A stretch of 54,797 nucleotides of DNA from Martinezella multihospitum (GTDB taxonomy: Bacteria > Pseudomonadota > Alphaproteobacteria > Rhizobiales > Rhizobiaceae), in contig NZ_FMAG01000017.1 in the NCBI RefSeq assembly GCF_900094585.1, positions 1 to 54,797 on the forward strand. The letters are read 5' to 3'. Below the pieces are notes generated by a model that saw only the letters and a program-made list of their open reading frames with translations, was not told the DNA's origin and did not search any database. Below are positions 15,509-24,551 of the stretch, piece after piece (the stretch's first letter is position 1; every line of letters starts with the position of its first letter). The position numbers were made by a program, and so were the translations under genes.

Positions 15509-17149
15509 TCACTTGGAGATCGGCCAGACGAAGTTGTTGTCGAAGCTCGGACCAAGCTTGAAGTCCTTCACGTCCTTGCGGTAACCGGCGACTTCCGTCT
15601 GCTGATAGAGGATGATGAAGGGGCTCGCTTCCAGGAATTTCTTCTGGATGTCCTGATACATGGCACCGCGCTTGGCCGCATCGCCTTCGAAGAGCGCAGC
15701 CTTGGCTTCCTTCTCCAGTTCGGGAGAGGTCCAGGTGTTGCGCCAGACGAGCGTCTTGTTGCTGCTGGTATCGGAATTGTCGTCGTTGGTGGTGAAGGTA
15801 TCGGCGTTGGAATGGGGGTCCCAATAATCCGGGCCCCAGTTGCCGAAGTAGATATCATGATTGCGGGCACGATACTTGGTCAGCTTCTGCTTGCCGTCGC
15901 CGGGGATGATCTCCACCTTGATGCCGGCCTGGCCGAGCGTCTGCTGGATCGCGGTTGCGATGCCAGTATCGGGCTCGATGCTGCGCACGTCCATCGTGAT
16001 CGAGAATCCATCCGGCAGGCCTGCCTTGGCCAGCAATTCCTTGGCCTTGGCGACGTCGAGCTTGAACGGATTCTCATCCAGCGAGCCGAGCATGCCCTTC
16101 GGCTCGAAGGTCTGGTGGATCTCGCCGATACCCTTGATCAGCGTCTTGCCGATGGCATCGTAGTCGACCAGATACTTGAACGCCTGCTGCACTTCCGGCT
16201 TCGCCAGATTGGCGTTTTTCTGGTTGAGGCTCATATAATAGATGGTGCCCTTCGGCGCGCTGGTCGAAGCGAGCTGTGCATTCTTCTCGACAGCCTGGAG
16301 ATCGGTCGGCGAGAGGTTGCGGGCGATGTCGATATCGCCATTCTCAAGCGCCAGGCGCTGCGCAGAGCTTTCCTTCATAAAGCGGTAGATGACGCGGTTC
16401 AGCTTCGCCTTTTCGCCATAGTAGTTGTCGTTGCGCTCCAGCACGACGGCCTCGTTGGCACGCCATTCGCGCAGCTTGAACGGGCCGGAACCGGCAAAGC
16501 CTGTTTTCAGCCAGCTGTTGCCGAAATCGTTGTCATATTTGTAATCGGCGGTCGGCGTTGCCGGCTTCACATGCTGCAGGACCAGCTTCTTGTCGACCAC
16601 TTCGGCAACGGTTGCCGTCAGGCAGTTCAGCACGAAGCTCGGCGCATAGGGCTTGTCGACTGTGAAGGTGAAGGTGTTCGCATCGGTTGCCTTGGCCTTC
16701 TCCGTCACATTGTCGCCGGTCAGGCCGAACTGGGTGAGAATGAAGGCCGGGCTCTTGTTGAGCTTGACGACGCGCTCGAAGGACCAAGCGACGTCCTCGG
16801 CCGTGATCGGGTTGCCGGAAGCAAACTTCAGGCCCGGCTTCAGCTTGAACGTATAGGTCAGGTGATCGTCGGAAACCGACCAGCTCTCGGCGAGGTCACC
16901 CTTGATCTTCGACGTGTCATTGATGTCGAGACGGACGAGCAGGCTATAGGTATTGCCGGTGATTTCGGCAGCCGACAGTTCATAGGCTTCGGCCGGGTCC
17001 ATGCTCAGAATGTCGTCGAAGGCAAACCCCTCGACCAGCGTATCCTTGGGCGTCGCAGCATATGCATTCGGCGCCGCCATCAGCAGAAGCGAGAGAGCCA
17101 CGCCGGCAGAAAGTGCGCGGAAACCGCGGTTCATCTTAGTAATCATCAT
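15509..17149 (-). CDS. periplasmic peptide-binding protein, DppA/SBP_bac_5 family
   Basis: This is the solute-binding component, 546 residues, which delivers peptides to the DppBC-type permeases. A clear signal peptide is present: basic MNRGFRAL, a hydrophobic core and a cleavage region near APNAYAATP. The mature part has the family blocks AESWSVSDDHLTYTFKLKPG and NPITAEDVAWSFERV. The start was set at ATG 17149 because AGGGGA lies about ten bases upstream; an ATG at 17158 is too close to that site. It follows the dipeptidase gene by 47 bp. Peptide size preference cannot be read from the sequence, although the dipeptidase partner suggests short peptides. Confidence 0.88.
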   Translation of the reverse strand: MMITKMNRGFRALSAGVALSLLLMAAPNAYAATPKDTLVEGFAFDDILSMDPAEAYELSAAEITGNTYSLLVRLDINDTSKIKGDLAESWSVSDDHLTYTFKLKPGLKFASGNPITAEDVAWSFERVVKLNKSPAFILTQFGLTGDNVTEKAKATDANTFTFTVDKPYAPSFVLNCLTATVAEVVDKKLVLQHVKPATPTADYKYDNDFGNSWLKTGFAGSGPFKLREWRANEAVVLERNDNYYGEKAKLNRVIYRFMKESSAQRLALENGDIDIARNLSPTDLQAVEKNAQLASTSAPKGTIYYMSLNQKNANLAKPEVQQAFKYLVDYDAIGKTLIKGIGEIHQTFEPKGMLGSLDENPFKLDVAKAKELLAKAGLPDGFSITMDVRSIEPDTGIATAIQQTLGQAGIKVEIIPGDGKQKLTKYRARNHDIYFGNWGPDYWDPHSNADTFTTNDDNSDTSSNKTLVWRNTWTSPELEKEAKAALFEGDAAKRGAMYQDIQKKFLEASPFIILYQQTEVAGYRKDVKDFKLGPSFDNNFVWPISK

Positions 17150-17196
17150 TGTTTTCATTCCCCTTTTTAAAACTCTACACGATATCGGCACGCACT

Positions 17197-18255
17197 TTAC
17201 CGGCTGCCTTCCTTCCAGGCGGACGCCAGGACGCGAAGCCAGTTCTCCCTGCACAGCTTTACAAGATCGGCCTCACCATAACCAGCGTTCCGAAGGGCTT
17301 CAATCAGCTTTTGATTGCCTGCTGCATCGCTGATTTCAGCCGGAATCGTCGCACCGTCGAAGTCCGATCCGAGGCCGACGCAGTCGATGCCGACATGTCC
17401 CACGAGATGATCGACATGCCGAACCATCGCCTCGATCGGCGTATCGGCATCCGAGCGCGCATCGTCGCGCAGCATCGCCGTCGCATAGTTGAGGCCGACA
17501 ATGCCGCGGCTCTCCTTGATGGCATCGAGCTGCTTGTCGGTGAGGTTGCGCGCGACCGGCGTCAGCGCATGGGCATTGGAATGGCTGGCGACCAGCGGCT
17601 GGTCCGAAGTCTTTGCGACATCCCAGAAGCCCTTTTCGGTGATGTGGGCGAGATCGATGAGGATGCCGAGCTGATTGCAGGCGCGCACCAGCGCGAAGCC
17701 GGCTTCGGTGAGGCCAGGTCCGGTATCCGGCGAACTCGGATAGGCGAAAGGCACGCCATGGGCAAAGACATTGTTCCGGCTCCAGACGGGGCCAAGCGAG
17801 CGCAGGCCGGCGGCATAGAAGGTTTCGAGTGCTACGAGATCGGCATCGATCGCTTCGCAGCCTTCCATATGCATCACGGCAGCAAAAACGCCCTTCTCCA
17901 TGCAATCGCGGATTTCCGCGGTGGAGCGGCAGAGCTTCCAGGCGCCGGCGCGGTCGAGCCGCAGCGCGATCGCAGCCATGTCCAGCGCGATGTCGAGAGA
18001 CGGCGCCCGCTCCAGCGGAGCCGCGAGCGGCGTGGCATAATGGCCGTTGCTATCGGGATCGGCAAAGACGAGATCTCCCGACGGAATGTAGATGGCGCAG
18101 AGCCCCCCGGCCAGGCCGCCGGCCTTGGCCCGCGGCGCATCGATATGACCGCTCGAGGTCCCGTCCCGGAATTCGGCGATCGGGTCGGCGCCGTCGCGCG
18201 CGTGATGCCAGAGCCTCAGGAGAACGTCGTTGTGACCATCGAATACGGATTGCAT
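17197..18255 (-). CDS. membrane-dipeptidase family (M19) peptidase
   Basis: This 352-residue zinc-dependent dipeptidase belongs to the renal dipeptidase family. Metal-binding positions are recognisable: HxD in FDGHNDVL near the N-terminus, the bridging Glu in MHMEGCEAI, His in ASHSNAHAL and Asp in GLGSDFDG. No signal peptide is visible, so it is probably cytoplasmic despite the family name. Family members hydrolyse dipeptides, including some with D-residues. As first gene of the operon with a peptide ABC importer, it likely cleaves the imported dipeptides. ATG 18255 is preceded by GGGAT at acceptable spacing. The substrate is inferred, not shown. Confidence 0.9.
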   Translation of the reverse strand: MQSVFDGHNDVLLRLWHHARDGADPIAEFRDGTSSGHIDAPRAKAGGLAGGLCAIYIPSGDLVFADPDSNGHYATPLAAPLERAPSLDIALDMAAIALRLDRAGAWKLCRSTAEIRDCMEKGVFAAVMHMEGCEAIDADLVALETFYAAGLRSLGPVWSRNNVFAHGVPFAYPSSPDTGPGLTEAGFALVRACNQLGILIDLAHITEKGFWDVAKTSDQPLVASHSNAHALTPVARNLTDKQLDAIKESRGIVGLNYATAMLRDDARSDADTPIEAMVRHVDHLVGHVGIDCVGLGSDFDGATIPAEISDAAGNQKLIEALRNAGYGEADLVKLCRENWLRVLASAWKEGSR

Positions 18256-18381
18256 TGTCTATCCCGGATGAAGCGCTCGGGTGAGCGAATGGAAAGCGGC
18301 CAGAATAGAAAAGCTGACAGGATTCGCCATACCCAAATGAAAAAAATTTGCATTTGCATGGAATGGCATCGTCAAATGGAA

Positions 18382-18405
18382 AAGGCGGGGTAAAAACCCC
18401 GCCTT
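18382..18405 (-). terminator. rho-independent terminator of the sugar ABC operon
   Basis: AAGGCGGGG (18382-18390) pairs perfectly with CCCCGCCTT (18397-18405) around a six-base A-rich loop. Read on the minus strand, the stem is followed by TTCCATTTG, and the last stem bases CCTTTT supply a short U run. It lies 38 bases past the permease stop and separates this operon from the dipeptidase operon downstream. Confidence 0.75.
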
Positions 18406-18442
18406 GAGAGCATGTTAGAACGCTGATGATGTGTCGGGCATT

Positions 18443-19468
18443 TCAGCGCTTGGCCCGCTTCTTCTGGCGGTAGACGTCGATGGCAACGGCCGCGACGATG
18501 ATGAAGCCCTTGGCGATTTCCTGGTAATAGGCATCGACGTTGAGGAAGGTGAAGCCGGAGATCATGACGCCGAGAATGACCGTGCCGATCACCGTGCCGG
18601 CGATGCGCCCGACGCCACCCGTCAGCGACGTGCCGCCGATGACCGCAGCCGCAATCGCATCCAGCTCATAGTTGACGCCCATGCCGGCCTGCGCCGTCTG
18701 CACGCGGGCAGCCGTGATGATGCCGGCAAGGCCTGCCAGAAGCCCGGCAATTGCATAGACCTTGACCAGATGCGCCTCGACATTGATACCCGATACGCGC
18801 GCCGCCTGCACATTGGCGCCGATCGCATAGGTGAACTTGCCGTAGCGTGTGTAGCGCAGCACGACATGGAAGAGGACCGCGATGATGAGGAAGACGACGA
18901 CCGGCCAGATTCCCGACCCGATGAAATTGAACTGGTCGGTCAGGCCCGAGATCGGCTGGCCTTTCGTATAGAGCTTCGACAGGCCGCGGGCCGAGACCAT
19001 CATGCCGAGGGTCGCGATGAAGGGCGGGATCTTCGTTTTCGTGATCAGCTGGCCATTGATGTAACCGGCAAGGAGGCCGATCAGCAGGCCGATGCCGATC
19101 GGCACGAAGAAGGGCATGTCGGTCAACGCCGGATAAACAGCCCTTGCCCATGTCGACGACTGGGCGAAGCTCGCGGCGACCATGGCCGTCAGGCCGACGA
19201 CCGAGCCGGATGACAGATCGATGCCGCCTGTTATGATGACCTGCGTCACGCCGACCGAGATGATGCCGATGACCGAGACCTGCAGGATCATGATCTTCAG
19301 GCGCTGGAGATTGAGCAGGAAGCTCTGGCCCACGAAGATCCAGCCGAGGATCTCGCAGAGAAGCGCGATGCCGATCAGCACCAGGAAGATGCCGAGTTCG
19401 GGCGGCACGCGGCGACGTCTTGGCCGTGTGACCGCCGGAGCGGTCGCCTCTGCAACTTTGCTAACCAT
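18443..19468 (-). CDS. sugar/polyol ABC transporter permease, RbsC type (probable inositol permease)
   Basis: This 341-residue inner-membrane permease of the RbsC/BPD_transp_2 family has about eight to ten hydrophobic helices. It carries the family segments GGIDLSSGSVVGLTAM, NGQLITKTKIPPFIATLG and GGTSLTGGVG. The start ATG 19468 has GGAGG nine bases upstream. It is the third gene after a periplasmic binding protein and a duplicated ATPase, 32 bp behind the latter. The proposal that the substrate is myo-inositol (IatP-like) rests on gene order and the operator motif upstream of the operon. Confidence 0.88.
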   Translation of the reverse strand: MVSKVAEATAPAVTRPRRRRVPPELGIFLVLIGIALLCEILGWIFVGQSFLLNLQRLKIMILQVSVIGIISVGVTQVIITGGIDLSSGSVVGLTAMVAASFAQSSTWARAVYPALTDMPFFVPIGIGLLIGLLAGYINGQLITKTKIPPFIATLGMMVSARGLSKLYTKGQPISGLTDQFNFIGSGIWPVVVFLIIAVLFHVVLRYTRYGKFTYAIGANVQAARVSGINVEAHLVKVYAIAGLLAGLAGIITAARVQTAQAGMGVNYELDAIAAAVIGGTSLTGGVGRIAGTVIGTVILGVMISGFTFLNVDAYYQEIAKGFIIVAAVAIDVYRQKKRAKR

Positions 19469-19500
19469 GGTTCAATCCTCCCTTGCGATGATTGGCGGCG

Positions 19501-21042
<1,542 letters not shown>

Positions 21043-21115
21043 TTTTCCCTCCCGGGCAGATCGGATTTCAAAGGATGCGGGCTTTCAAGCCCGCATCCGT
21101 CGATCATTTTCGTCC

Positions 21116-22042
21116 TCAGTTCTTCTTGACGAAGTCCTTGACGTTGGCCGGCGTGACGAGCTGGAAGGGAATGTAGACCTTCTTCTCGATCTTATCGCCC
21201 TTGGCGAGCTTGAGTGCGGCATCGACTGCACCCTTGCCCTGGCCGGCAGCATCCTGGAATACGGTAACCTTCAGGTCGCCGGCCTGCATGGCGGCAAGCG
21301 CATCCTGCGTGGCGTCGACGCCGGCAACGACGATCTTGTCCAGCGGCTTGCCGGCAGCCTTCAGCGCCTGGATGGCGCCGATTGCCATTTCGTCGTTATT
21401 GGAGATGACGGCATCGAATTCGAGACCGCTGGAGAGCCAGTTGGTCATCAGGTCGGCGCCCTGGGTACGCTGCCAGTTGGCGGTCTGCTCCTGAACGATC
21501 TTGATGCCCTTGCACTCGTCGGTCGCGACGACATCGTGGACGTCCTTGGTGCGCATGCGGGCAGCCTGGTTGGAAAGCTCACCCATCATAATGACGGCCT
21601 TGCCCTTGCCACCCAGCAAGCGGCAGACTTCCTTGGCTTCCAGCGTACCGGATTCCTGCTCATTGGAAGCAACGAAGGCCTGCTGGTCCGGAAGGCTGTC
21701 GACGTTTGCCGGCTCGCGGTTGACGTAAACGAGCGGGATCTTGGCATCGGCGGCGAGCTTGGAGATGGCAGCCGTTGCGTCGGTATCGACCGGGTTCACG
21801 ATGATGGCATCGACCTTACTAGCGATGAAGTTCTGGATCTGGCTCTGCTGCTTGGCAATGTCGTTCTGGGCGTCTTCGACCTGCAGCGTCACGCCCTTGT
21901 CCTTGGCGTAGTCCTGCATGCCGTTGCGCAGAACGGTCAGAAAGTTGTCGTCGAAGAGAGCCATCGAAACGCCGATGGTTTGGGCGTGGGCAGCGGTCGA
22001 CAGCAGGAGAGCCATCGCAGAGCCAAGGATAAATTTCTTCAT
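21116..22042 (-). CDS. periplasmic sugar/polyol-binding protein, RbsB-like (probable inositol-binding protein)
   Basis: This 308-residue periplasmic binding protein belongs to the peripla_BP_4 family. A signal peptide ends near STAAHAQT, and the mature protein starts TIGVSMALFDDNFLTVL. Segments DAIIVNPVDTDAT, PLVYVNREP and FDAVISNNDEMAIGA are typical of this fold. ATG 22042 was chosen because GGGAGG lies five bases upstream; ten extra codons upstream are not needed. The upstream region has two GGAA-N6-TTCC palindromes, one overlapping a candidate promoter. This links the operon to an IolR-type repressor and hence to myo-inositol or a related polyol. The ligand remains an inference; ribose, xylitol or erythritol-type substrates are alternatives. 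Confidence 0.85.
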   Translation of the reverse strand: MKKFILGSAMALLLSTAAHAQTIGVSMALFDDNFLTVLRNGMQDYAKDKGVTLQVEDAQNDIAKQQSQIQNFIASKVDAIIVNPVDTDATAAISKLAADAKIPLVYVNREPANVDSLPDQQAFVASNEQESGTLEAKEVCRLLGGKGKAVIMMGELSNQAARMRTKDVHDVVATDECKGIKIVQEQTANWQRTQGADLMTNWLSSGLEFDAVISNNDEMAIGAIQALKAAGKPLDKIVVAGVDATQDALAAMQAGDLKVTVFQDAAGQGKGAVDAALKLAKGDKIEKKVYIPFQLVTPANVKDFVKKN

Positions 22043-22190
22043 GTTTTCCTCCCAGATAAGGTGCCCGGCCACACCCCTCCTAAATGCCGGAGCCCCCAGT
22101 CTCGACTGCGGGGCCTCTATTCAATTCAGCCGCCACTCCCATGGCGGCCACATCGAAAACGGAACAAACAAACCGTAAAATTCATTATGC

Positions 22191-22225
22191 GGAATATTCA
22201 TTCCATTTTTCAGGACAAAGGTCAA
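22191..22225 (-). promoter_or_regulatory. candidate promoter with overlapping GGAA-N6-TTCC operator
   Basis: On the minus strand TTGACC (22225-22220) could serve as -35 and AATGAA/ATGAAT (about 22202-22196) as -10 with 17-18 bp spacing. The perfect palindrome GGAATATTCATTCC (22191-22204) overlaps the -10, a position from which a repressor would block transcription of the ABC operon whose first gene starts at 22042. The motif GGAA-N6-TTCC is, from memory, the one reported for the RpiR-type inositol repressor IolR of S. meliloti. Confidence 0.55.
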
Positions 22226-22328
22226 CAGCAAAATCTGGGCGGGTCGCCGGACCGGCAAAGACCGGTTTTCTCGTCGCGGCCGCTGCAAGATTGGATGACC
22301 AAACCTACATACGGGCACCCGGCACCAT

Positions 22329-22342
22329 GGAACGGTTATTCC
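22329..22342. promoter_or_regulatory. second GGAA-N6-TTCC palindrome
   Basis: GGAACGGTTATTCC matches the same GGAA-N6-TTCC pattern as the site at 22191-22204 and lies 138 bp from it. It is 72 bp upstream of the divergent DUF1993 gene. A TTGACA adjoins it on the right (22344-22349). Two sites in one divergent region would fit repression by looping, or control of both operons. Confidence 0.5.
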
Positions 22343-22413
22343 ATTGACACGGGAACGGAATAGAATGCAGACGACCAACCGGCCGCGCCCGCGGCCCGCA
22401 ATGGAGAACACAC

Positions 22414-22920
22414 ATGCCCTCGATGTACAGTTTCTCGGTCCCCGTCTTCCAACGCGGCCTCCAAAACCTCTCCGCCTATCTCGACAAGATCGAAGCCCAT
22501 GCCGCGGAAAAAGGCATTGCAGCGGAGGAATTGGTTTCCGCGCGCCTGATCGACGACATGCTGCCGCTCTCCGGCCAATATCAGCGCGCCTCCGATACGG
22601 CGAAACTCGCCATTTCCCGTCTCGCCGGCATCGATGCGCCGCGCTTCGAAGATAACGAGACGACCGTCGCCGATCTGCGCGAGCGCCTGAAGAAAACGCA
22701 GGATTTCCTCGCGACGATCACACCGGCGACGATGGAAGGCACCGACACACGCGAAGTGACGATCACGCCTGGAGGCAACAAGATCGTTTTCAAGGGCGAG
22801 GATTATCTGGCAAAATTCGCGCTGCCGAATTTCTTCTTCCACGTCACCACGGCCCACGACATCCTGCGCAGCCGTGGACTGTCCGTCGGCAAGATGAACT
22901 ATCTCGGCTCGTTCGGCTAA
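22414..22920 (+). CDS. DUF1993 domain protein
   Basis: This 168-residue protein matches the DUF1993 family (small cytoplasmic helical proteins of unknown function) in length and layout. It has an N-terminal helix with FSVPVFQRGLQNLSAYLDKI, a central region rich in acidic helices, and the C-terminal block NFFFHVTTAHDILRSRG, in which the paired His region is characteristic of the DinB-like fold. ATG 22414 has GGAG eight bases upstream. It is transcribed away from the sugar ABC operon and shares its intergenic region, including one of the palindromes. The family has no firmly assigned function and none is proposed here. Confidence 0.8.
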   Translation: MPSMYSFSVPVFQRGLQNLSAYLDKIEAHAAEKGIAAEELVSARLIDDMLPLSGQYQRASDTAKLAISRLAGIDAPRFEDNETTVADLRERLKKTQDFLATITPATMEGTDTREVTITPGGNKIVFKGEDYLAKFALPNFFFHVTTAHDILRSRGLSVGKMNYLGSFG

Positions 22921-22973
22921 AGAGCAATACCGGGAAAAGTGCGTAGCGGTTTTCCCGGTATTGCGTAAAAACA
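22921..22973. repeat. dispersed palindromic element (AGAGCAAT type), copy 1
   Basis: GCAATACCGGGAAAA (22924-22938) pairs perfectly with TTTTCCCGGTATTGC (22950-22964) around GTGCGTAGCGG. The reverse complement matches the element at 28291-28346 in layout and loop, while the stems differ by changes on both arms. It lies immediately after the DUF1993 stop. Confidence 0.7.
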
Positions 22974-22988
22974 AATGACAGAAGCGGA

Positions 22989-24551
22989 TCAGGGCCGGCG
23001 CGAAACCGGCCCTTTTTCTGTCAGCACCGTATAGGCAAGTGTCTGGTCCAGATGCTCGGCACGCAGGGAGAGAAGCTTTTCGGCATAGGCAAGCCTGATC
23101 GCCGTGTAGGCGCCGTCCTCGGCGACATTGGAAAGCTCGGCCGGATCCTTCTCAAGATCGAAGAGCAGCGGCGGAAGCCCGGCGCAATGGACGTATTTGA
23201 AGCGCTCGTCGCGCATAACAGCCAGATTGCAGGCATTGGACCGTAAACCGAAATGCCGCTCGGGGACACCCTCGGCGATATCGCGGAAATCGAACTCCCA
23301 GAAAGCCGCGTCGCGCCAGTTTTCCGGCTCGGACCCTGCGAGGAACGGCAGCAGGCTTTCGCCATCGACATGATTTGCCGGTTCGATACCAAGCCGGTCA
23401 CAGAGACTAGGGAAAATATCCGCCGCACTCGTGAAACGCTCCATCTGCCGGCCATGCGTGGCGGGCTGGCGGGGATCGCGAATGACGAGCGGAACATGAT
23501 AGCTGCCGTCGAAGAAGCCACCCTTGCCGAGCATCCAATGGTCGCCCATCATCTCGGCATGATCGGAAGTGAAGACGATGAGGGTATCGTCCCAGGCGCC
23601 GGCATCCTTCAATGCCTGCCAGATCCGGCCAAGCTGCGCGTCGACCTCGGCAATCATGCCGTAGTAGATCGCGCGGATCGCCGCAAAATCCTCAGATGTC
23701 CAGTCGCTGATGGAGCCTTTGCCGCCATACATGAAGCCGCCCTTGCCGATCAGCGGCAGGCCGAAGGCGAGCAGCGGATGCGCTGCCATTTCCGTCTCGC
23801 GATCGGCGGCACGCGCAAAGGCCGGACCGTCACCGGCAGAAAACATGCGGTTGTAGGGCTCCGGCACAGAGAAGGGCGGGTGCGGCCTCAGGAAGGAAAC
23901 ATGCGCGAACCAGGGCTGATCCGGCTCGCCGAGCCAACGGATGAACTCGCCCGCCAGAAAGGCCGTCTGCGTCTCGTCCTTGGAATAGGCAGGCGCATTG
24001 TTGGAAATCTCGCCGGGCTCGGCGCCCACCGGAATATGAATATCGCGGCTGACGGCATCGGCGTGGCCGCGCGACCGCAACCAGGAGAGCCACTGCTTCT
24101 CGTGCTCGGGCAAAAGCTGCCGCGGCGTGAAGCCGGGCAGCACGCCCTCATAGGTCGTCAGATGCGGATCATGGGGATCACGGCTGCGTGGGTCCGGCGC
24201 CGTATCCGTATAGCCGAACAGCGTCGGATCGTAGCCGGCCCGGCGCGCGGCAAGCGCGACATTGTCGAAACGGGCATCCAGCGGCGACCCATTGCGGCAA
24301 ACGCGATGGTTCATCTGATAAAGGCCGGTATAAAGCGTCGCCCGCGCCGGCGAACAGGGAGCCGCACCCGCATAATGCCGCCGGAACAGCACGCCCTCCT
24401 GGGCGAGCGCATCGACATTCGGCGTCTTCACGCATTCATGGCCGACGGCGGAGAGGCAATCTCCCCGCCATTGATCGGCCGAAATCAGCAGAACGTTCGG
24501 GCGCTTGCCCGAATTGCCGGAGGCGCGCTCAGTGCTGGTTGGACTTGGCAT
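22989..24551 (-). CDS. sulfatase-family hydrolase resembling phosphonate monoester hydrolase
   Basis: This 520-residue enzyme belongs to the alkaline phosphatase/sulfatase superfamily. The signature C66-S-P-A-R70 (in AAPCSPARATLYTG) would be matured to formylglycine at Cys66. The metal-binding start is PNVLLISADQWRGD, and the second metal site is in FTSDHAEMMGDHWMLGKGG. Blocks TGLYQMNHR, YDPTLFGYT and WEFDFRD closely resemble the Rhizobium phosphonate monoester hydrolase/PehA subgroup, which is promiscuous on sulfate monoesters and phosphate di- and monoesters. There is no signal peptide, so it is cytoplasmic. The start overlaps the galE 3' end by 23 bp, indicating co-transcription. The natural substrate is unknown. 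Confidence 0.85.
   Translation of the reverse strand: MPSPTSTERASGNSGKRPNVLLISADQWRGDCLSAVGHECVKTPNVDALAQEGVLFRRHYAGAAPCSPARATLYTGLYQMNHRVCRNGSPLDARFDNVALAARRAGYDPTLFGYTDTAPDPRSRDPHDPHLTTYEGVLPGFTPRQLLPEHEKQWLSWLRSRGHADAVSRDIHIPVGAEPGEISNNAPAYSKDETQTAFLAGEFIRWLGEPDQPWFAHVSFLRPHPPFSVPEPYNRMFSAGDGPAFARAADRETEMAAHPLLAFGLPLIGKGGFMYGGKGSISDWTSEDFAAIRAIYYGMIAEVDAQLGRIWQALKDAGAWDDTLIVFTSDHAEMMGDHWMLGKGGFFDGSYHVPLVIRDPRQPATHGRQMERFTSAADIFPSLCDRLGIEPANHVDGESLLPFLAGSEPENWRDAAFWEFDFRDIAEGVPERHFGLRSNACNLAVMRDERFKYVHCAGLPPLLFDLEKDPAELSNVAEDGAYTAIRLAYAEKLLSLRAEHLDQTLAYTVLTEKGPVSRRP
22991..23016 (+). terminator. terminator for DUF1993 gene, inside the 3' end of the convergent gene
   Basis: AGGGCCGG (22991-22998) pairs with CCGGCCCT (23005-23012), followed by TTTTT on the plus strand. 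The sequence is also the last codons of the sulfatase-like gene on the minus strand (ending SRRP then stop), so one segment serves as coding sequence on one strand and terminator on the other. Confidence 0.65.

Noticed and set aside
14825..17170. 781-codon plus-strand open frame opposite the peptide permease and binding-protein genes
   Set aside because: It is antisense to two well-supported genes and its translation shows no domain.
18340..18375. Possible sigma-54 or direct-repeat site (TTGCATTTGCAT) upstream of the dipeptidase operon
   Set aside because: The GG/GC spacing of a -24/-12 promoter is not met and the repeat is too short to support.
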